From: Cloacimonetes bacterium UBA5210
Lineage (GTDB): Bacteria; Cloacimonadota; Cloacimonadia; Cloacimonadales; Cloacimonadaceae
Direction of reading: 5' to 3'
NCBI GenBank assembly: GCA_002412625.1
Contig: DHVK01000022.1
Location: forward strand, 5,478 to 69,477
Length of the DNA: 64,000 bases
Shown: piece after piece, positions 62,395 through 64,000 of the stretch
Layout: each line of letters starts with the position of its first letter
Position numbering within the stretch: the first letter of the stretch is position 1
Notes under the pieces: model-generated
The model's input: only the letters and a program-made list of their open reading frames with translations
What the model was told of the DNA's origin: nothing
Databases searched by the model: none
Position numbers and translations under genes: made by a program

Positions 62395-62714
62395 CTGCTC
62401 GTGTATATAGTCTCTACATAATCCAGTGCTGCTACCTTGATAGCGATATCACGGCCAAGCACCTGGCTCATCTTGATTTTGTGAAGCAGGATCTCGGTCC
62501 AGATATCATATATTTCTCCGGATTTGAATTCCTGATTGGTATAGAGCTTCAGCATATCCTGATAAAACTCATCCCGATCGGCATCAACTCTGGCTATGAC
62601 AAGCTTCTGGCTGTCTCCGCAAAGGTCATAATCCTTGTACCGGACATCGATCACGGCATATCCCAGCTTCAACAGGTTATCAAAATTGATTTGTAATTCT
62701 ACGTTGTTCAGCAT
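62391..62714 (-). CDS. Hypothetical protein upstream of ndk
   Basis: 107 residues, no signal peptide or membrane helix, with alternating beta/alpha character and one cysteine. I do not recognise the family. It overlaps ndk by 4 bases (ATGA), which argues that it is a real gene in the same transcript. A nucleotide-related role is possible by association only. Confidence 0.6.
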   Translation of the reverse strand: MLNNVELQINFDNLLKLGYAVIDVRYKDYDLCGDSQKLVIARVDADRDEFYQDMLKLYTNQEFKSGEIYDIWTEILLHKIKMSQVLGRDIAIKVAALDYVETIYTSR

Positions 62715-62839
62715 CTTGTGAACTCCCGCTATTTATTTTCTCGACAGAAACGAGTCTGCCGGATTTCTTGTTACCCAAGCTGAAATTCTTCCTCATTACG
62801 TCAAGTAGAATTTCACACTATAAATACTATGGGGGAACG

Positions 62840-64000
62840 ATGTCCGAGTTCAAGCTGGTTACAGAGTATGCTCCTTCCGGAGATCAACCGCAAGCTATCG
62901 CCGAGCTGGTGGATGGGATCAATCAGGATAAACGCTTTCAGGTGTTACTGGGTGTCACCGGGAGCGGAAAAACATTCAGCATCGCCAACGTGATTCAGCA
63001 GGTCAACCGGCCTACTCTGGTGCTTTCGCACAATAAAACTCTTGCCGCTCAGCTCTATGGCGAGCTCAAACAGCTCTTTCCGCATAACGCGGTAGAATAC
63101 TTTATCTCTTACTACGACTACTATCAACCCGAAGCCTACATCCCCGGCAAAGACATCTATATCGAGAAGGATTCGGATATCAACTCCGAGATTGAGAAGC
63201 TGCGGCTGAGAGCCACCATGAGCCTGATGGAACGGCGCGACGTAATCATCGTGTCATCGGTTTCCTGTATATACGGCCTCGGAGTACCCGAAGAATACCG
63301 CGAAGCCCTGATTCGCCTGAATGTCGGGATGCACATGGAACGCGATGAGCTGCTCAAAAAGCTGATCACCGCACACTATTCCCGCAACGACATCGCTTTT
63401 GAACGTGGCGCTTTCAGAGTGCGCGGAGATACAGTGGACATCTATCCCGCTTATCTGGAACACTGTCTGCGCGTGGAATTCTTTGGCGATGAAATCGTGA
63501 ATCTGGAAAAACTGCATCCGATCTCCTATAACAGCCTGGGTGCCGTCGATGAATACCCGGTTTACCCCGCCATCCACTTCATCATGAATGAGGACAAACT
63601 GGTGCATGCCGTTCGCGATATCGAAGCCGAAATGAACGACCGGGTGAAGTATTATCTGGATAATCAGCGTTATGTGGAAGCGGATCGATTGAAACAACGC
63701 ACCATGTTTGATATCGAAATGCTGCGTGAGTTGGGCTATTGCAGCGGAATTGAAAACTATAGCAGACACCTCACCGGATCTTCGCCGGGGGACCCGCCCA
63801 ACTGTCTCTTGGATTACTTTCCGGAGGATTTTCTGTTTGTGATCGATGAATCCCACGCGACCATTCCCCAGGTGCATGGCATGTTTGGCGGAGATTTTAC
63901 CCGCAAAAAGAATCTGGTGGAATATGGCTTCCGGCTTCCTTCCGCATTTGATAATCGCCCTTTGCGCTTTGAAGAGTTTGAAGACTATCTGAAGCATGTG
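62840..64000 (+). CDS. uvrB: Excinuclease ABC subunit B, 5' part (runs off window)
   Basis: 387 codons from ATG 62840 to the window end; full UvrB is about 660-680 residues. Walker A is GVTGSGKT (about 39-46), then LVLSHNKTLAAQLYGELK, and the beta-hairpin region YYDYYQPEAYIP. UvrB opens damaged DNA with UvrA and recruits UvrC. A GGGGGAAC Shine-Dalgarno precedes it. The truncation is only by the window edge. Confidence 0.97.
   Translation, partial: MSEFKLVTEYAPSGDQPQAIAELVDGINQDKRFQVLLGVTGSGKTFSIANVIQQVNRPTLVLSHNKTLAAQLYGELKQLFPHNAVEYFISYYDYYQPEAYIPGKDIYIEKDSDINSEIEKLRLRATMSLMERRDVIIVSSVSCIYGLGVPEEYREALIRLNVGMHMERDELLKKLITAHYSRNDIAFERGAFRVRGDTVDIYPAYLEHCLRVEFFGDEIVNLEKLHPISYNSLGAVDEYPVYPAIHFIMNEDKLVHAVRDIEAEMNDRVKYYLDNQRYVEADRLKQRTMFDIEMLRELGYCSGIENYSRHLTGSSPGDPPNCLLDYFPEDFLFVIDESHATIPQVHGMFGGDFTRKKNLVEYGFRLPSAFDNRPLRFEEFEDYLKHV

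Noticed and set aside
1..64000. CRISPR array, prophage or insertion sequence
   Set aside because: No regularly spaced direct repeats, Cas genes, integrase, phage structural genes or transposase were seen on either strand.

Overview
The window is most consistent with an anaerobic Gram-negative bacterium of the FCB superphylum, probably Candidatus Cloacimonadota. This is inferred from gene content: a SprA-type outer-membrane giant, a bacterial V-type ATPase operon of the E-DUF2764-A-B-D-I-K type, a multimeric NAD(P)H-linked [FeFe] hydrogenase with Rex, RicT without its partners, and a tandem ThyX. Genes are densely packed, mostly on the + strand, with many 1-4 base stop/start overlaps (ATGA, TGATG). 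Operons are separated by a few gaps of 0.2-0.6 kb.

Layout. 1-2.0 kb: a zinc-ribbon DUF2089 regulator and a LiaX-like repeat protein, behind a promoter embedded in a perfect 14-bp inverted repeat. 2.0 kb: tRNA-Pro(CGG). 2.3-5.8 kb: a heterodimeric ABC exporter. 6.2-13.7 kb: the V-ATPase operon, whose rotor subunit carries the full set of sodium-binding residues, closed by a strong terminator. 14.0-28.5 kb: a 14-gene overlapping run covering c-di-AMP signalling (pgpH), RNA maturation (ybeY, rlmN), envelope functions (CorC-like, VanZ-like, MlaF-like, PBP1A, GT2), a GlmU-like protein, ricT, deoC and a double-length thyX. 28.6 kb: tRNA-Arg(CCG), then an ABC-F protein. 31.0-34.3 kb: rlpA, psuG, an M55 peptidase and coaX. 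34.3-40.4 kb: the 2046-residue SprA homologue. 40.9-42.7 kb: a secreted caspase-like protein lacking both catalytic residues, divergent from an MscS channel.

42.9-53.1 kb: methyltransferase, rho, U32 peptidase, TPR/SPOR protein, mutS, a SurA-like lipoprotein, tadA, tRNA-Ser(CGA) and a phosphotransferase. 53.7-62.0 kb: the redox block. It holds rex, a NuoE-like, a NuoF-like and a catalytic [FeFe]-hydrogenase subunit, a small [2Fe-2S] protein, then a second hydrogenase-like protein with an altered active site and a PAS domain, overlapping a SpoIIE-type phosphatase. The layout suggests that the first four make hydrogen from NAD(P)H and ferredoxin, while the last two sense hydrogen or redox state and signal by dephosphorylation. 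62.0-64.0 kb: ndk with a small unknown partner on the - strand, then uvrB running off the window.

Non-coding signals: exact TTGACA hexamers precede most operons and all three tRNAs. A short dispersed repeat occurs in five of the inter-operon gaps. A 14-codon leader reading frame may be coupled to pgpH. The strongest candidates for new biology are the sensory hydrogenase/phosphatase pair, the pseudo-caspase, the tandem ThyX and the DUF2089 promoter architecture.
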